Shown here piece by piece: positions 37,322 to 46,533 of a stretch of DNA of 64,000 nucleotides. How positions within the stretch are numbered: the first letter of the stretch is position 1; each line of letters begins with the position of its first letter. The stretch is from Bin80 sp965215475 (GTDB taxonomy: Bacteria; Bacteroidota; Rhodothermia; Rhodothermales; Bin80). Made by a program: the position numbers and the translations under genes. The notes below the pieces were generated by a model. It worked only from the letters and a program-made list of their open reading frames with translations, was not told the origin of the DNA and ran no database searches. Where the stretch lies: contig OZ244061.1 in NCBI GenBank assembly GCA_965215475.1, positions 3,410,001 to 3,474,000 on the forward strand, in the 5' to 3' direction.

Positions 37322-38718
37322 AACCCGTCATACTGTGGATTCTTGTTGTCTTGAATATGCCCCACTTCCATGCGGATATGCATCCGAGGGCGTTCTTCGT
37401 CTATGCGGATACGGATTCGGTATCCGTATCCGGCGATTCGTTGACTGGCCTTCAAGAAGAGGGGAACTTTCTTCAATATATTAGTGGAGATGTTCGCGTG
37501 CTTCATGGTCTCACTCGGATCACTTCAGATCTGGCAGTTCGGAATGTTACACGGCGTAGAATTTCTTTCATGAGAGATGCTGTATTAATTGATGAAGGCG
37601 ATACCCTGCGAGCGGATTCATTGCATTATGACGAAGAATCGGAAATCGGACGGGCGGCAGGGAATGTCCGACTTTCTGATGGCGAAGTCGTTACGTTATC
37701 TCCCACCGGAGTTCACTATGTTGAGGAAAAGCGAGTTGAATTCCCTCAGGGGGTGATTTTAAGGGATTCATCAACAACTCTGACGGGACAGAAGGGGACC
37801 TACTGGATTGAGGACGAAATTGCTGACCTTGCCGGTGGAGTTGAGATGGAGTCCAAAGATATAAAGCTGATTGCTGATTCGCTGACCCACTATAGAGATT
37901 TTTCAATCTCGCTCGCTCGTGGATCAGTACGATATCACTTGGGATCAGAAAATGATTCAACTTGGGTCGCAGGTGAGCGCGTAGAATACAATTCGGAGGA
38001 TTCATTAAGCGTAATTCGAGGAACACCACTATTGATGCACCTAGAGTATGACTCACTCTCCATTGATACACTGATTATCCGTGCAGAGGTTCTTCGCATG
38101 CAGGATCGCGCGAAAAACAGCCATCTGGATGCAAACAATAGAGTTCGTGTATGGAATAGATCTCTAGCTGCGGTCGCAGATTCTTTGATCTTTGATCGAT
38201 CCAAAGAAGACACCAATCAATTAATCTGGTTGTATGGCCAACCCATTGTGTGGATGGATGATACTCAGTTGACAGGAGATACGATAAAGGTGGTGATGAA
38301 GGATGGTGAAATGGATTCTTTGTTTATCTGGGGGAATTCGTTTATCGCACAAGAGGATAGCTCTATCAAACGAATCAATCAGATAAAGGGAAAAAATGTG
38401 ATCAGCACCATGCAAAGCGATTCGGTACGAATATTCAGGGTGGGACCAAATGCGGAAGCTATATATTACAACAAGAAGGAAGGCGATGAACCTGATGGAG
38501 CTATAGAGGCATCGGGGGATGAGATTCGTATGCAATTTGTAGGGGATACCCTACAGACGCTGATATTCACTACGGATGTTGTGGGAACACGTTATCCAGA
38601 GAATGGAATTCCATCTAACCTAGGTCTTGAGGGACTAAATTGGGATCCCTTACAAATGCCTACGAAGGAAGAACTTCTTTATGATTTTTTAATCGATCAA
38701 TTCAGATGGGGACCCTGA
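37318..38718 (+). CDS. OstA/LptA-like periplasmic LPS transport protein
   Basis: The 466-residue protein has a signal peptide and a long run of OstA repeats of about 25 residues: strands alternating with motifs such as ADSLHYDEESEIGRAAGNVRLSDGE and LTGQKGTYWIEDEIADLAGGVEM. This is the large OstA_2 form found in Bacteroidota relatives, larger than E. coli LptA. It would form part of the periplasmic LPS bridge. Four-base overlap with lptC and 13-bp overlap with lptB argue for one operon. Confidence 0.88.
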   Translation: MKPVILWILVVLNMPHFHADMHPRAFFVYADTDSVSVSGDSLTGLQEEGNFLQYISGDVRVLHGLTRITSDLAVRNVTRRRISFMRDAVLIDEGDTLRADSLHYDEESEIGRAAGNVRLSDGEVVTLSPTGVHYVEEKRVEFPQGVILRDSSTTLTGQKGTYWIEDEIADLAGGVEMESKDIKLIADSLTHYRDFSISLARGSVRYHLGSENDSTWVAGERVEYNSEDSLSVIRGTPLLMHLEYDSLSIDTLIIRAEVLRMQDRAKNSHLDANNRVRVWNRSLAAVADSLIFDRSKEDTNQLIWLYGQPIVWMDDTQLTGDTIKVVMKDGEMDSLFIWGNSFIAQEDSSIKRINQIKGKNVISTMQSDSVRIFRVGPNAEAIYYNKKEGDEPDGAIEASGDEIRMQFVGDTLQTLIFTTDVVGTRYPENGIPSNLGLEGLNWDPLQMPTKEELLYDFLIDQFRWGP

Positions 38719-39446
38719 AACTTCGGACCAAGGGATTGACCAAGCGATTTAAGAAGCGCACGGTCGTTGACAGTGTTTCACTTGAAGTACAATCCGGGGA
38801 GGTGGTAGGACTGCTCGGCCCGAATGGGGCGGGGAAATCAACCTCCTTTCATATGATTGTGGGACTTGAAAAACCCAACCAAGGTCGTATTTACTTGGGA
38901 GAGGACGACATTACTGCACTCCCCATGTATAAGAGAGCGCGTCGAGGGTTGGGCTATTTAGCGCAAGAGAAAAGCGTTTTTCAGCAGTTGACGGTTGAGC
39001 AAAACCTTCATGCGGTACTAGAATTTCAGAAGTTGTCCAGGGCAGATCGGAATCTTCGGGTGGACAAATTGATCCACCAGTTTGGTTTAGAAACGGTCCG
39101 GGGGGCGAAAGCCTATACTCTTTCAGGAGGAGAGCGGCGAAGAACAGAAATCGCCCGCTCGATGGTTTTAGAACCAGATTTTTTTTTACTGGATGAACCA
39201 TTTGCCGGAGTTGATCCGATTACAGTTGAATATATTCAAGAGATCATTTGCCAACTCGCAGATTTGAACATCGGAGTATTAATTACCGATCACAATGTCC
39301 ACGAAACTTTAGCAATCACAAACCGGGCATATCTGTTGTTTGATGGCAAGATTATGAAGTCGGGGACGGCAGAACAACTTGCTTCTGATCCCAAAGTACG
39401 TCAGCATTATCTCGGCGAAAAATTTGCGCTTGAACGCTATCGCTGA
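38706..39446 (+). CDS. lptB: LPS export ABC transporter ATPase LptB
   Basis: The 246-residue ATPase has Walker A GPNGAGKST, the Q loop in YLAQEKSVFQQLTVEQN (typical for LptB), signature LSGGERRRTEIAR, Walker B FFLLDEPFAGVDP and the H loop in VLITDHNVHETL. It would energise LPS extraction with LptF and LptG, which are not in this window. It overlaps the OstA-like gene and is followed 50 bp later by the DAHP-synthase-like gene. Confidence 0.95.
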   Translation: MGTLKLRTKGLTKRFKKRTVVDSVSLEVQSGEVVGLLGPNGAGKSTSFHMIVGLEKPNQGRIYLGEDDITALPMYKRARRGLGYLAQEKSVFQQLTVEQNLHAVLEFQKLSRADRNLRVDKLIHQFGLETVRGAKAYTLSGGERRRTEIARSMVLEPDFFLLDEPFAGVDPITVEYIQEIICQLADLNIGVLITDHNVHETLAITNRAYLLFDGKIMKSGTAEQLASDPKVRQHYLGEKFALERYR

Positions 39447-39495
39447 ACGCCTTCTCGAGGCCAAAGTAGAACCGAGACACAGCCATCTGGTTGCC

Positions 39496-40524
39496 ATGGT
39501 CGTCATAATGAAGAAAAAAGCTTCGGAAGAAGATATCGAAGCGGTGATAACGAACCTCAACGCGTTTGGCTTTGATGTCCATCGCTCAAGCGGTATTCAC
39601 CAAACCGTGCTTGGTGCCATCGGAGTTCGACCAGGATTTGATCATCGAATCATTCGGGGGCTTAGTGGAGTCGCGGATGTTCAGAGGGTTACGGAGCCCT
39701 ATAAACTTGCAAGTCGTGTAGGCCGAGAGTCCTCATCGATAATGGATGTGGATGGCTTACCCATTGGTGGAGATGCGATTACCATGATGGCAAGCCTTTG
39801 GAGTACGGAAAGTAAATCGAGACTAGTAGAAGCGGTAGCCAAGACCGCCTCCTCTGGAGCATCGCTCTTTCGAGGAAGCACTGTGAAACCAAAAACATCC
39901 TTCTATGAATATCGTGGACCAGGGAGTGGTAAATTTGAGGTAATGCGGCGGGCAGCGGATAAATATGGGTCAAAGCTTGTGATGGAGGTGAGGAGCAGGG
40001 AACAGGTAGAGGTCATATCGGAATATGCGAATATACTTCTGGTACAGGCACACAACATGCAGAATTTAGAATTACTGCGGATGCTAGGGGAATCAAACAA
40101 GCCAATCTTGCTTGAGCGAGGATTTGCATCAACCGTGCAGGAGTGGATCATGGCGGCTGAATATATCATGCGATCTGGGAATACTCGTGTGATCTTATGT
40201 GAGCGTGGAATTCGCACGTTCGAATCCGCAACGCGATATACTCTTGATCTATCTGCAGTAGCGGTTGCCAAGGCAAAAAGCCACTTACCGGTCTTCGTGG
40301 ATCCTTGTCAGGGAACGGGCATGCGAGATTATGTGATTCCTTTGGCATGTGCAGCTGTGGCTGCCGGCGCAGATGGAATTGCCGTAGATATTCATCATGA
40401 TCCTCCACGTGCCTCATCTCACGGATTTCAGGCGCTGAATTTCGATCAGTTTTCCGATTTGATCACACAGCTTTGTAAAGTAGCAGATGCAGTCGGGCGG
40501 AGTTTGCATCAAAATTCTCCATGA
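39496..40524 (+). CDS. DAHP-synthase-like protein lacking the catalytic metal ligands
   Basis: From ATG 39496 the protein has 342 residues with the ferredoxin-like N-terminal domain (MVVIMKKKASEEDIEAVI) and the TIM barrel of type I-beta DAHP synthase (FRGSTVKPKTS, LERGFAST, ILCERGIRTFE). In the Thermotoga enzyme the metal ligands are Cys102, His272, Glu298 and Asp309. By alignment from memory, all four are changed here: AGPCS becomes ASLWS (Trp102), DPSH becomes DPCQ (Gln272), EVHP becomes DIHH (Asp298) and SDG becomes SHG (His309). The PEP-site KPRTS and GARN motifs also read KPKTS and QAHN. The fold is kept and the frame intact, so it is likely a pseudoenzyme or a new activity, not the shikimate pathway enzyme. 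A longer start at 39379 would overlap lptB and is unlikely. Confidence 0.85.
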   Translation: MVVIMKKKASEEDIEAVITNLNAFGFDVHRSSGIHQTVLGAIGVRPGFDHRIIRGLSGVADVQRVTEPYKLASRVGRESSSIMDVDGLPIGGDAITMMASLWSTESKSRLVEAVAKTASSGASLFRGSTVKPKTSFYEYRGPGSGKFEVMRRAADKYGSKLVMEVRSREQVEVISEYANILLVQAHNMQNLELLRMLGESNKPILLERGFASTVQEWIMAAEYIMRSGNTRVILCERGIRTFESATRYTLDLSAVAVAKAKSHLPVFVDPCQGTGMRDYVIPLACAAVAAGADGIAVDIHHDPPRASSHGFQALNFDQFSDLITQLCKVADAVGRSLHQNSP

Positions 40525-40581
40525 CGCTTTGTTAGATGCTATACAAACCGGTTCGTATAGGGGAGTATCGTCGTAGAATCT

Positions 40582-41658
40582 ATGATTGATTTAGAGAAAT
40601 TACAGGAAGTGAAGGAACGATTTCGTGAACTGAACGAGGTCATTGCAGCCCCTGCTGTCGCTGCGGATTCTCAGCGTATGGCAGCCCTGGGACCGGAGCA
40701 TCGAGAATTGTCCGAAGTCGTGAGTGCCATCAAACGATATGAAGCTGCTCTCACAGAGTCGGAAGAAATGAAGGCATTGATCCGTGCGGAGAAAGATGCA
40801 GAATTGATAGCACTGGCACGGGATGAGTTGGAGGTATTAACGGAAAAATTGCCGCAGATGGAAAATGAGCTGAAGCAGGCATTAGCTCCGAAGGATCCTG
40901 CAGATGCCCGAGATGCAATCGTGGAAATCCGTGCAGGAACTGGTGGGAGTGAGGCTGCACTATTTGTTGCCGATCTGTTTCGTCTTTATGAACGGTACGT
41001 TACTCGAAGGGGATGGAAATTGACGGTAATAAACAGTTCAGCAGGAAGTGTTGGAGGATTCAAAGAAGTCGTATTTGGTGTTTCTGGGCGTAGTGTATTT
41101 GGCAGTCTGAGATACGAAAACGGCGTTCATCGCGTCCAGAGGGTTCCTCAGACAGAGTCCAGTGGAAGATTACATACTTCGGCTGCGAGCGTTGCCGTTT
41201 TGCCGGAAGCTACAGATGTTGAAATTGAAATTGCTCTGAACGAGCTCAAGGTGGATGTGTATCGATCGAGTGGGCCCGGAGGGCAAAGTGTGAATACAAC
41301 AGATTCAGCGGTCAGAATCACCCATATTCCCACGGGGCTCGTGGTTACGTGCCAAGATGAAAAGAGCCAACACAAAAATAAGGACAAGGCACTGCGAGTA
41401 CTTCGCTCTCGTCTATATGAAAAAAGACAAAGCGAACTGAATGCTGAGCGAGATGCAGTACGAAGAGAGGCAGTAGGCTCAGGGGATCGTTCTGTGAAAA
41501 TCAGGACCTACAATTATCCGCAAGATCGTGTAACCGATCACCGACTTGAAGGTGAGAATAAAAATTATCCCTTGCGAAAGATCATAGAAGGCGAACTTGA
41601 TGAACTCGTGAATGCATTACAAACGGCGGATCACTCCGATCGGATGGCGAATTTGTAA
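40582..41658 (+). CDS. prfA: Peptide chain release factor 1
   Basis: The 358-residue protein has the GGQ motif in SSGPGGQSVNTTDSAVRITH near residue 233 and a PxT stop-codon recognition motif (RVPQTESSGR) near 188, which marks RF1 reading UAA and UAG; RF2 would have SPF. The domain order and length are normal. It starts 57 bp after the DAHP-like gene. Confidence 0.97.
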   Translation: MIDLEKLQEVKERFRELNEVIAAPAVAADSQRMAALGPEHRELSEVVSAIKRYEAALTESEEMKALIRAEKDAELIALARDELEVLTEKLPQMENELKQALAPKDPADARDAIVEIRAGTGGSEAALFVADLFRLYERYVTRRGWKLTVINSSAGSVGGFKEVVFGVSGRSVFGSLRYENGVHRVQRVPQTESSGRLHTSAASVAVLPEATDVEIEIALNELKVDVYRSSGPGGQSVNTTDSAVRITHIPTGLVVTCQDEKSQHKNKDKALRVLRSRLYEKRQSELNAERDAVRREAVGSGDRSVKIRTYNYPQDRVTDHRLEGENKNYPLRKIIEGELDELVNALQTADHSDRMANL

Positions 41659-41720
41659 TCATGGAACACAAGATTTCTTGATGGGTAAAACGTGTCTTTC
41701 TTGCCCTGCCTTTGTGAGAT

Positions 41721-41756
41721 ACGGAGGCATGACAATCTTAAACCAAGTCATTCCGT
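41721..41756 (+). promoter_or_regulatory. Hairpin in the rpsF leader, candidate S6:S18 autoregulatory site
   Basis: ACGGA and ATGAC (41721-41725 and 41729-41733, with bulge GGC) pair with GTCAT and TCCGT (41747-41756) around a 13-base loop. It lies eleven bases before the rpsF ATG. Ribosomal proteins S6 and S18 control their operon in many bacteria by binding a bulged hairpin at this place; the known motif has a bulged CCG, so this match is only structural. Confidence 0.5.
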
Positions 41757-41767
41757 AGGGATAAGTT

Positions 41768-42142
41768 ATGGCCATGAATCAAAAGATGTACGAGCTAACG
41801 TACATCCTCACCTCCGTGCTCTCAAATGAGCAAATTGAAGAGGTTGTAGCACGAGTGAACGAGATGATTGAGGGAGCAGGGGGCACCATTATTGAGGTTG
41901 ACGAGTGGGGAACCCGAAAACTCGCCTATCCAGTGGACAAAAAAAGGAATGGGTACTATGTGAACCTATACTTTGAAGGTTCTGGTACGCTGATCCCGCG
42001 AATTGAACGGGCACTCACGATTGATGATAATGTATTGCGTTCATTGATCTTGGCGATGGATAAGAGTATGGTGGCTCACTACCATGCAAATAAATCAATC
42101 CGACAAGCTGCTACGGCCAAGGAAGAAAGCGAAGAGAAGTAA
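41768..42142 (+). CDS. rpsF: Small ribosomal subunit protein S6
   Basis: The 124-residue protein shows the S6 fold: YELTYILTSVLSNEQIEEVVARV, WGTRKLAYPVDKKRNGYYVNLYFE and the conserved RIERALTIDDNVLRSLIL. It carries a longer acidic C-terminal tail (AKEESEEK) than E. coli S6. It heads the rpsF-rpsR-rplI operon. Confidence 0.97.
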   Translation: MAMNQKMYELTYILTSVLSNEQIEEVVARVNEMIEGAGGTIIEVDEWGTRKLAYPVDKKRNGYYVNLYFEGSGTLIPRIERALTIDDNVLRSLILAMDKSMVAHYHANKSIRQAATAKEESEEK

Positions 42143-42143
42143 G

Positions 42144-42329
42144 ATGTCACAAAAATATATTGATTATAAAGATATCGATTATTTGAAGCGTTTTATTAAT
42201 GAACAAGGTAAAATGCTTCCTAGGCGTGTGCTGGATATACCTGCTAAAAAGCAGCGAGCAATTGCTCGTGCAATCAAGCGGGCACGACATCTTGCTATGT
42301 TGCCCTATGTGGCTGATTCCGTACGTTAA
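42144..42329 (+). CDS. rpsR: Small ribosomal subunit protein S18
   Basis: I place the start at ATG 42144, one base after the rpsF stop; a longer frame would overlap rpsF. The 61-residue protein has DYLKRFINEQGKMLPRRV and KKQRAIARAIKRARHLAMLPYV, the core of S18. It lacks the N-terminal basic and Cys-containing extension of longer S18 proteins. Confidence 0.95.
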   Translation: MSQKYIDYKDIDYLKRFINEQGKMLPRRVLDIPAKKQRAIARAIKRARHLAMLPYVADSVR

Positions 42330-42356
42330 AATTGAGATTCAAAAAGGCATTTCGTG

Positions 42357-42812
42357 ATGAAGGTGATTCTCTTAACGGATGTTCATAACCTCGGTAGCGA
42401 GGGAGAGGTTATAAGTGTTAAGAACGGTTATGGCCGCAACTGGCTCATTCCCCAAGGGCTTGCTCAGATGGCAACGCCAGGTGCGGTTAGAGCATTCGAA
42501 GATCAAATGCGCCAGCAAGCGAGGCGACGTGCTCAAGAACTCAATAACGCGGAGGAGATCAAAAAACAACTTGAGAATGCAGTCGTCAACATCGAAGCTA
42601 AAGTGGGTGAGGAAAACCGAATTTTTGGCAGCATAACCTCACAGCAAGTGGCTCTTGGGTTAGCAGTACAAGGCTTCAACATTGATCGTCGCATCATTAC
42701 TATTAATGAGGACATCAAGATTCTTGGAGAATATAAGGCCACGATTAAATTGCACGCAGAAGTACATGCTCAACTTAGTGTGCATGTGGTTCCGGTGGGT
42801 AGCCAGTCATAG
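42357..42812 (+). CDS. rplI: Large ribosomal subunit protein L9
   Basis: The start is ATG 42357 (a GTG three bases before is also in frame). The 151-residue protein has the N-terminal L9 domain MKVILLTDVHNLGSEGEVIS with NGYGRNWLIPQGLA, a connecting helix and the C-terminal domain with FGSITSQQVA. Its last 29 bases overlap the start of dsbD. Confidence 0.97.
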   Translation: MKVILLTDVHNLGSEGEVISVKNGYGRNWLIPQGLAQMATPGAVRAFEDQMRQQARRRAQELNNAEEIKKQLENAVVNIEAKVGEENRIFGSITSQQVALGLAVQGFNIDRRIITINEDIKILGEYKATIKLHAEVHAQLSVHVVPVGSQS

Positions 42813-44718
42813 ACCAACCGAGACATTCGGGATCGCACTGGTTCTTGCACTGATCCCCGTTGGTGTAGGGAAGGCTCAGCCTACTGTGTCATGGGATATC
42901 AGAGCAGAGCATCATGATGCGACTGCGCGTATCCTGGTTGAGGGCACACTCCCCTCGGATGATTTGGAAGGTGGGGCATGGCGGATGTATGCGTTGGATT
43001 CCCCGAGACCTAGCCGAGCTATGGCAGTGCGATTCGATCTCCTGCCCGCAAGGTTAGTTCAGTCAGATTCGCTTCGTCAAGGGAATGTGCAGTCTGGTTT
43101 CGACCCCTACTTTGATAAAGTAGTTACCTATTTTCAGGACAGGGCTGTGGTATGGGCGGATTATACGGTTGAGCGGGAATTTTCTGGTGGGGATGTCGAG
43201 GGGAGTATCGAATTTATGATGTGCAATGAGATTCTCTGTTTGCCTCCAGATTCAATCAAATTTTCCTCTTCATTCGTGGAAGCGCCCAGTCCATTACCTG
43301 CGATTCCAGTGATTTCCTCCTCATCGATTGCACTATCTAATCCATCACGGGGGCTTCCGATGGAAGATTTACCTGTTTCGGATATGCAGGCGGATCCATC
43401 GTCTGGAATCTTAGGGTTTCTGCTTTTAGCAATGGGTGCAGGGTTTGGGGCGCTTCTGATGCCGTGTATCTATCCAATGATCCCATTGACGGTTTCTTAC
43501 TTTACGCGGCATGCTCAGGGTACACCCATCCGAATGGCGTTGTTGTATGGTTTTTCGATTGTCGTTACGTTCACGAGCCTTGGTGTGGGTCTTTCGATTC
43601 TTGTAGGCAGTGCAGGTACTCAGATTGTTGCTGCAAATCCCTGGGTAAATCTTTTGATTGCTACCGCATTTCTTGTTTTTGGGTTGTCATTACTTGGTGT
43701 ATTCAATCTTCGTCTTCCTTCCTCTATCGTTACCTGGTTCGACCGAAAAGGAACAGAGCGCCAGGATTATATTGGGATACTTTTTATGGGATTGGCCCTT
43801 ACGCTTGTCTCGTTCACCTGCACCGTCCCATTTGTTGGATTACTGCTTCCGGGAATTGCTACAGGGGCTTGGTTTTATGGTATTCTGGGGATGGCGACTT
43901 TCAGCTTGACGTTCGCGCTCCCGTTTGTAGCATTCGCATGCTTTCCCCAAGCTCTCAAGGCACTGCCTGGCAGTGGAGGTTGGATGCATGAGATAGCTAT
44001 AGTTCTTGGATTCTTGGAAATTGCGGCTGCAGTCAAGTTTTTTTCCAACGCGGATCTAGTTTGGGGGCTTGGTTTGATTGATCGGCCACTGACCATAGCA
44101 TTTTGGATTGTCCTTATTTCTTTGGCGGGATTTTATCTAATAGGCCAGCTGCGATTCTTGGATGAAGCCCATGTTACTCGAATTGGTACTGGAAGGCTCT
44201 TGTTTGGTGTCTTATTTTTCGGGATTGCAGTTTATTTGCTTCCTGGACTTTTTGGAGGGCGTTTGGGTAGATTGGATGCATACCTACCCCCACGAAGCCC
44301 CGATGCGGTGAGTCTGTTTGATATTGGAATTCAGCATGAGCAGAAATGGATTACGGATGATTTACCAGCAGCGTTCTCCGAGTCAGTACTTCTTGATCAG
44401 CCTCTCTTTATTGATTTTTCTGGATATACATGTACGAATTGCAGAGAGATGGAAGTTAATGTATTCGAGCGAGGTGAGGTCAGTGAATTACTGGCGGATC
44501 AGTTTGTACTTAGCCGATTGTATACGGATGGCCCAGATAGCCGTCAATTTCAGGTCTTTCAGGAAAAACTGACTGGTACCCGTGCCTTACCCACTTATGC
44601 AATCATGGATGGGAGAGCTGTAGATCAACCGATGATCCAATTGAGTGGAGTAGTTTCTTCCGAGAAGTTTGAAGCGTTTCTTCAAGAGGGATTGCGACAA
44701 TACGGAGAGCGACCATGA
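42784..44718 (+). CDS. dsbD: Thiol:disulfide interchange protein DsbD
   Basis: I chose ATG 42784 within rplI because it gives a proper signal peptide (MWFRWVASHRP ... IALVLALIPVGVGKAQ). The periplasmic N domain has the Cys pair in CNEILC, eight membrane segments follow with one Cys in LMPCIYPMIPLT and the other in SFTCTVPFVG, and the C-terminal thioredoxin domain carries YTCTNCREME. DsbD passes electrons from cytoplasmic thioredoxin to periplasmic partners. At 644 residues it is of normal size. Confidence 0.95.
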   Translation: MWFRWVASHRPTETFGIALVLALIPVGVGKAQPTVSWDIRAEHHDATARILVEGTLPSDDLEGGAWRMYALDSPRPSRAMAVRFDLLPARLVQSDSLRQGNVQSGFDPYFDKVVTYFQDRAVVWADYTVEREFSGGDVEGSIEFMMCNEILCLPPDSIKFSSSFVEAPSPLPAIPVISSSSIALSNPSRGLPMEDLPVSDMQADPSSGILGFLLLAMGAGFGALLMPCIYPMIPLTVSYFTRHAQGTPIRMALLYGFSIVVTFTSLGVGLSILVGSAGTQIVAANPWVNLLIATAFLVFGLSLLGVFNLRLPSSIVTWFDRKGTERQDYIGILFMGLALTLVSFTCTVPFVGLLLPGIATGAWFYGILGMATFSLTFALPFVAFACFPQALKALPGSGGWMHEIAIVLGFLEIAAAVKFFSNADLVWGLGLIDRPLTIAFWIVLISLAGFYLIGQLRFLDEAHVTRIGTGRLLFGVLFFGIAVYLLPGLFGGRLGRLDAYLPPRSPDAVSLFDIGIQHEQKWITDDLPAAFSESVLLDQPLFIDFSGYTCTNCREMEVNVFERGEVSELLADQFVLSRLYTDGPDSRQFQVFQEKLTGTRALPTYAIMDGRAVDQPMIQLSGVVSSEKFEAFLQEGLRQYGERP

Positions 44719-44776
44719 AGGTCGGATGTCAGCGGTACAGATTCGGATTTGTAATGCGAAGACAGAGCTCAAGACC

Positions 44777-46240
44777 ATGACCTTTTTTTGGTATGATTAC
44801 GAAACCTGGGGTAAGAATCCAATGCATGACCGGGTTGTGCAGTTTGGGGGGTTGCGTACGGACGAGAATTTGGAGCAAATCGGGGACACCATCGAATTAA
44901 AATGTCAACCTGGATTAGACTGTCCAATTGGCCCTGGTGCCATACGTGTTCATGGGATTATGCCCATGGAGGCTCAAAATACTGGATTACCTGAAGGAGA
45001 ATTCGCCTCACGAATTCATAAAGAATTGCGCAAGAAAGGGACATGTAGTGTGGCTTATAATGGGATGAGTTTTGATCATGAATTCACCAGGGTACTTTTC
45101 TATCGCAATTTATATGATCCGTATGAATGGGCATGGAAAGATGGGAACACTTACTGGGATACCGTGGAAGTGATGCGCGCAGCATTTCTTCTTCGTCCAG
45201 ATGCTTTGAAGAATTGGCCGAAAAAAGAAAATGGGACTCCTTCATTTAAGCTAGGAGATTTATCTGAAGCGAACCTTGCATCAGAGGAACTTCATCCTTC
45301 TCATGATGCTGTGACAGATTCCATTCATATGTGGAAAGTTGCGAAAATAATTCGAGAGAGAGCACCTGAGTTTTGGGAATACGCCCTTGAGCTGCGTCAC
45401 AAGAAGAATACTCAGAAGCTGATGGATCGCGGAGAGCCCGTTCTCCATGTGGTTGGTGGGATTCCCACAAAGCGTTACTGTTCTACATTGCTAAGTAATT
45501 TAGGAGTCTATGGTCGCAATAGCAATGAATACTTTGCCTTTGATCTATTCCATGATCCGACTCCTTTTTTGAAGCCCTTCCAGCAGTGGACCCCGGAAGA
45601 CAAATTGGCCGCACGGCGTGCAATCGTATCATTTAAGACGAATAGGTCTCCATTTTTATGCAGGTGGAAATGGGTCGGTAATCTCACCGAGTTATCTCTC
45701 AAGCAGCTCCTGAATAAAATGAATCTGAATGAGAGTGAGGTTCAGGGTCGCCATGACAGGATTCAGGAGTTTCTCGCTCAAGACTCCGCAACTCCATTTT
45801 CGGAATACATTCAGCAAAGAGAATCCGAATCAGAATATCGCTATTCGTCTTATCAGACAGATCCGGACGAAGCTATTTATGATGGTTTTATTACGGATCA
45901 AGATCGAAATCTGATGAATCAAGTGCTTCGAGAAGGAGCCAATTTCGATTGGCGTAGCATTAAATCCCAGGATTCTAGAGTGGAGCCATTAATTTTTAGA
46001 TATATTGCGCGTAACTATCCTGAATCAATGGATGATGCGGGTACAAATCGTTGGAAGGCTTATTGTCGGAAACGGCAGTTAGAATCGAAACAGTCACGCA
46101 GGGTGACGGCAGACCAGATATTCAGTTACGAGTTGAGAGATTTTTCAGAGTCCTGGGGGAATTTAGATGAATCGCGGGTGAAACAACTTCTGAAATGGCA
46201 GGATCGGGTACGGGAAGTATTGAGTACGCCTCCTTCATAG
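44777..46240 (+). CDS. sbcB: Exodeoxyribonuclease I
   Basis: From ATG 44777 the protein has 487 residues and starts MTFFWYDYETWGKNPMHDRV, the first DEDD exonuclease motif with Asp7 and Glu9. NGMSFDHEFTR gives the second Asp, and HPSHDAVTDS the His and last Asp. The remainder matches the SH3-like and helical domains of E. coli ExoI (QLLNKMNLNESEVQ region). It degrades single-stranded DNA 3' to 5' in recombination and mismatch repair. ExoI is best known from Gammaproteobacteria; its presence here may reflect transfer. A longer start at 44669 would overlap dsbD. Confidence 0.94.
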   Translation: MTFFWYDYETWGKNPMHDRVVQFGGLRTDENLEQIGDTIELKCQPGLDCPIGPGAIRVHGIMPMEAQNTGLPEGEFASRIHKELRKKGTCSVAYNGMSFDHEFTRVLFYRNLYDPYEWAWKDGNTYWDTVEVMRAAFLLRPDALKNWPKKENGTPSFKLGDLSEANLASEELHPSHDAVTDSIHMWKVAKIIRERAPEFWEYALELRHKKNTQKLMDRGEPVLHVVGGIPTKRYCSTLLSNLGVYGRNSNEYFAFDLFHDPTPFLKPFQQWTPEDKLAARRAIVSFKTNRSPFLCRWKWVGNLTELSLKQLLNKMNLNESEVQGRHDRIQEFLAQDSATPFSEYIQQRESESEYRYSSYQTDPDEAIYDGFITDQDRNLMNQVLREGANFDWRSIKSQDSRVEPLIFRYIARNYPESMDDAGTNRWKAYCRKRQLESKQSRRVTADQIFSYELRDFSESWGNLDESRVKQLLKWQDRVREVLSTPPS

Positions 46241-46533
46241 GTAGAGGGGGCCATTCGTTTACAGCAATGCCGTTTCGAGACAGTGAAGCTTCGCAAAACC
46301 GGGCACTTCAAGTGGGAGAATTGTAATAGATTACGTAGGAAACGACCAGCCAAATTGCACTATATTCCGTCATTCTTTTGCAATCAGAGTAGGTTGCTCT
46401 GAAACCGGGGCAATAAATTCAGCCCTGCAGTTTTCTAGAGTGTAGAGTTTTTCCGTGATTTCAATTTTTCTCTCTATACGATGCATCTTTACCAATTTTC
46501 GAGGGGATATTGGAAGGGTAATTCCAATTGAGG

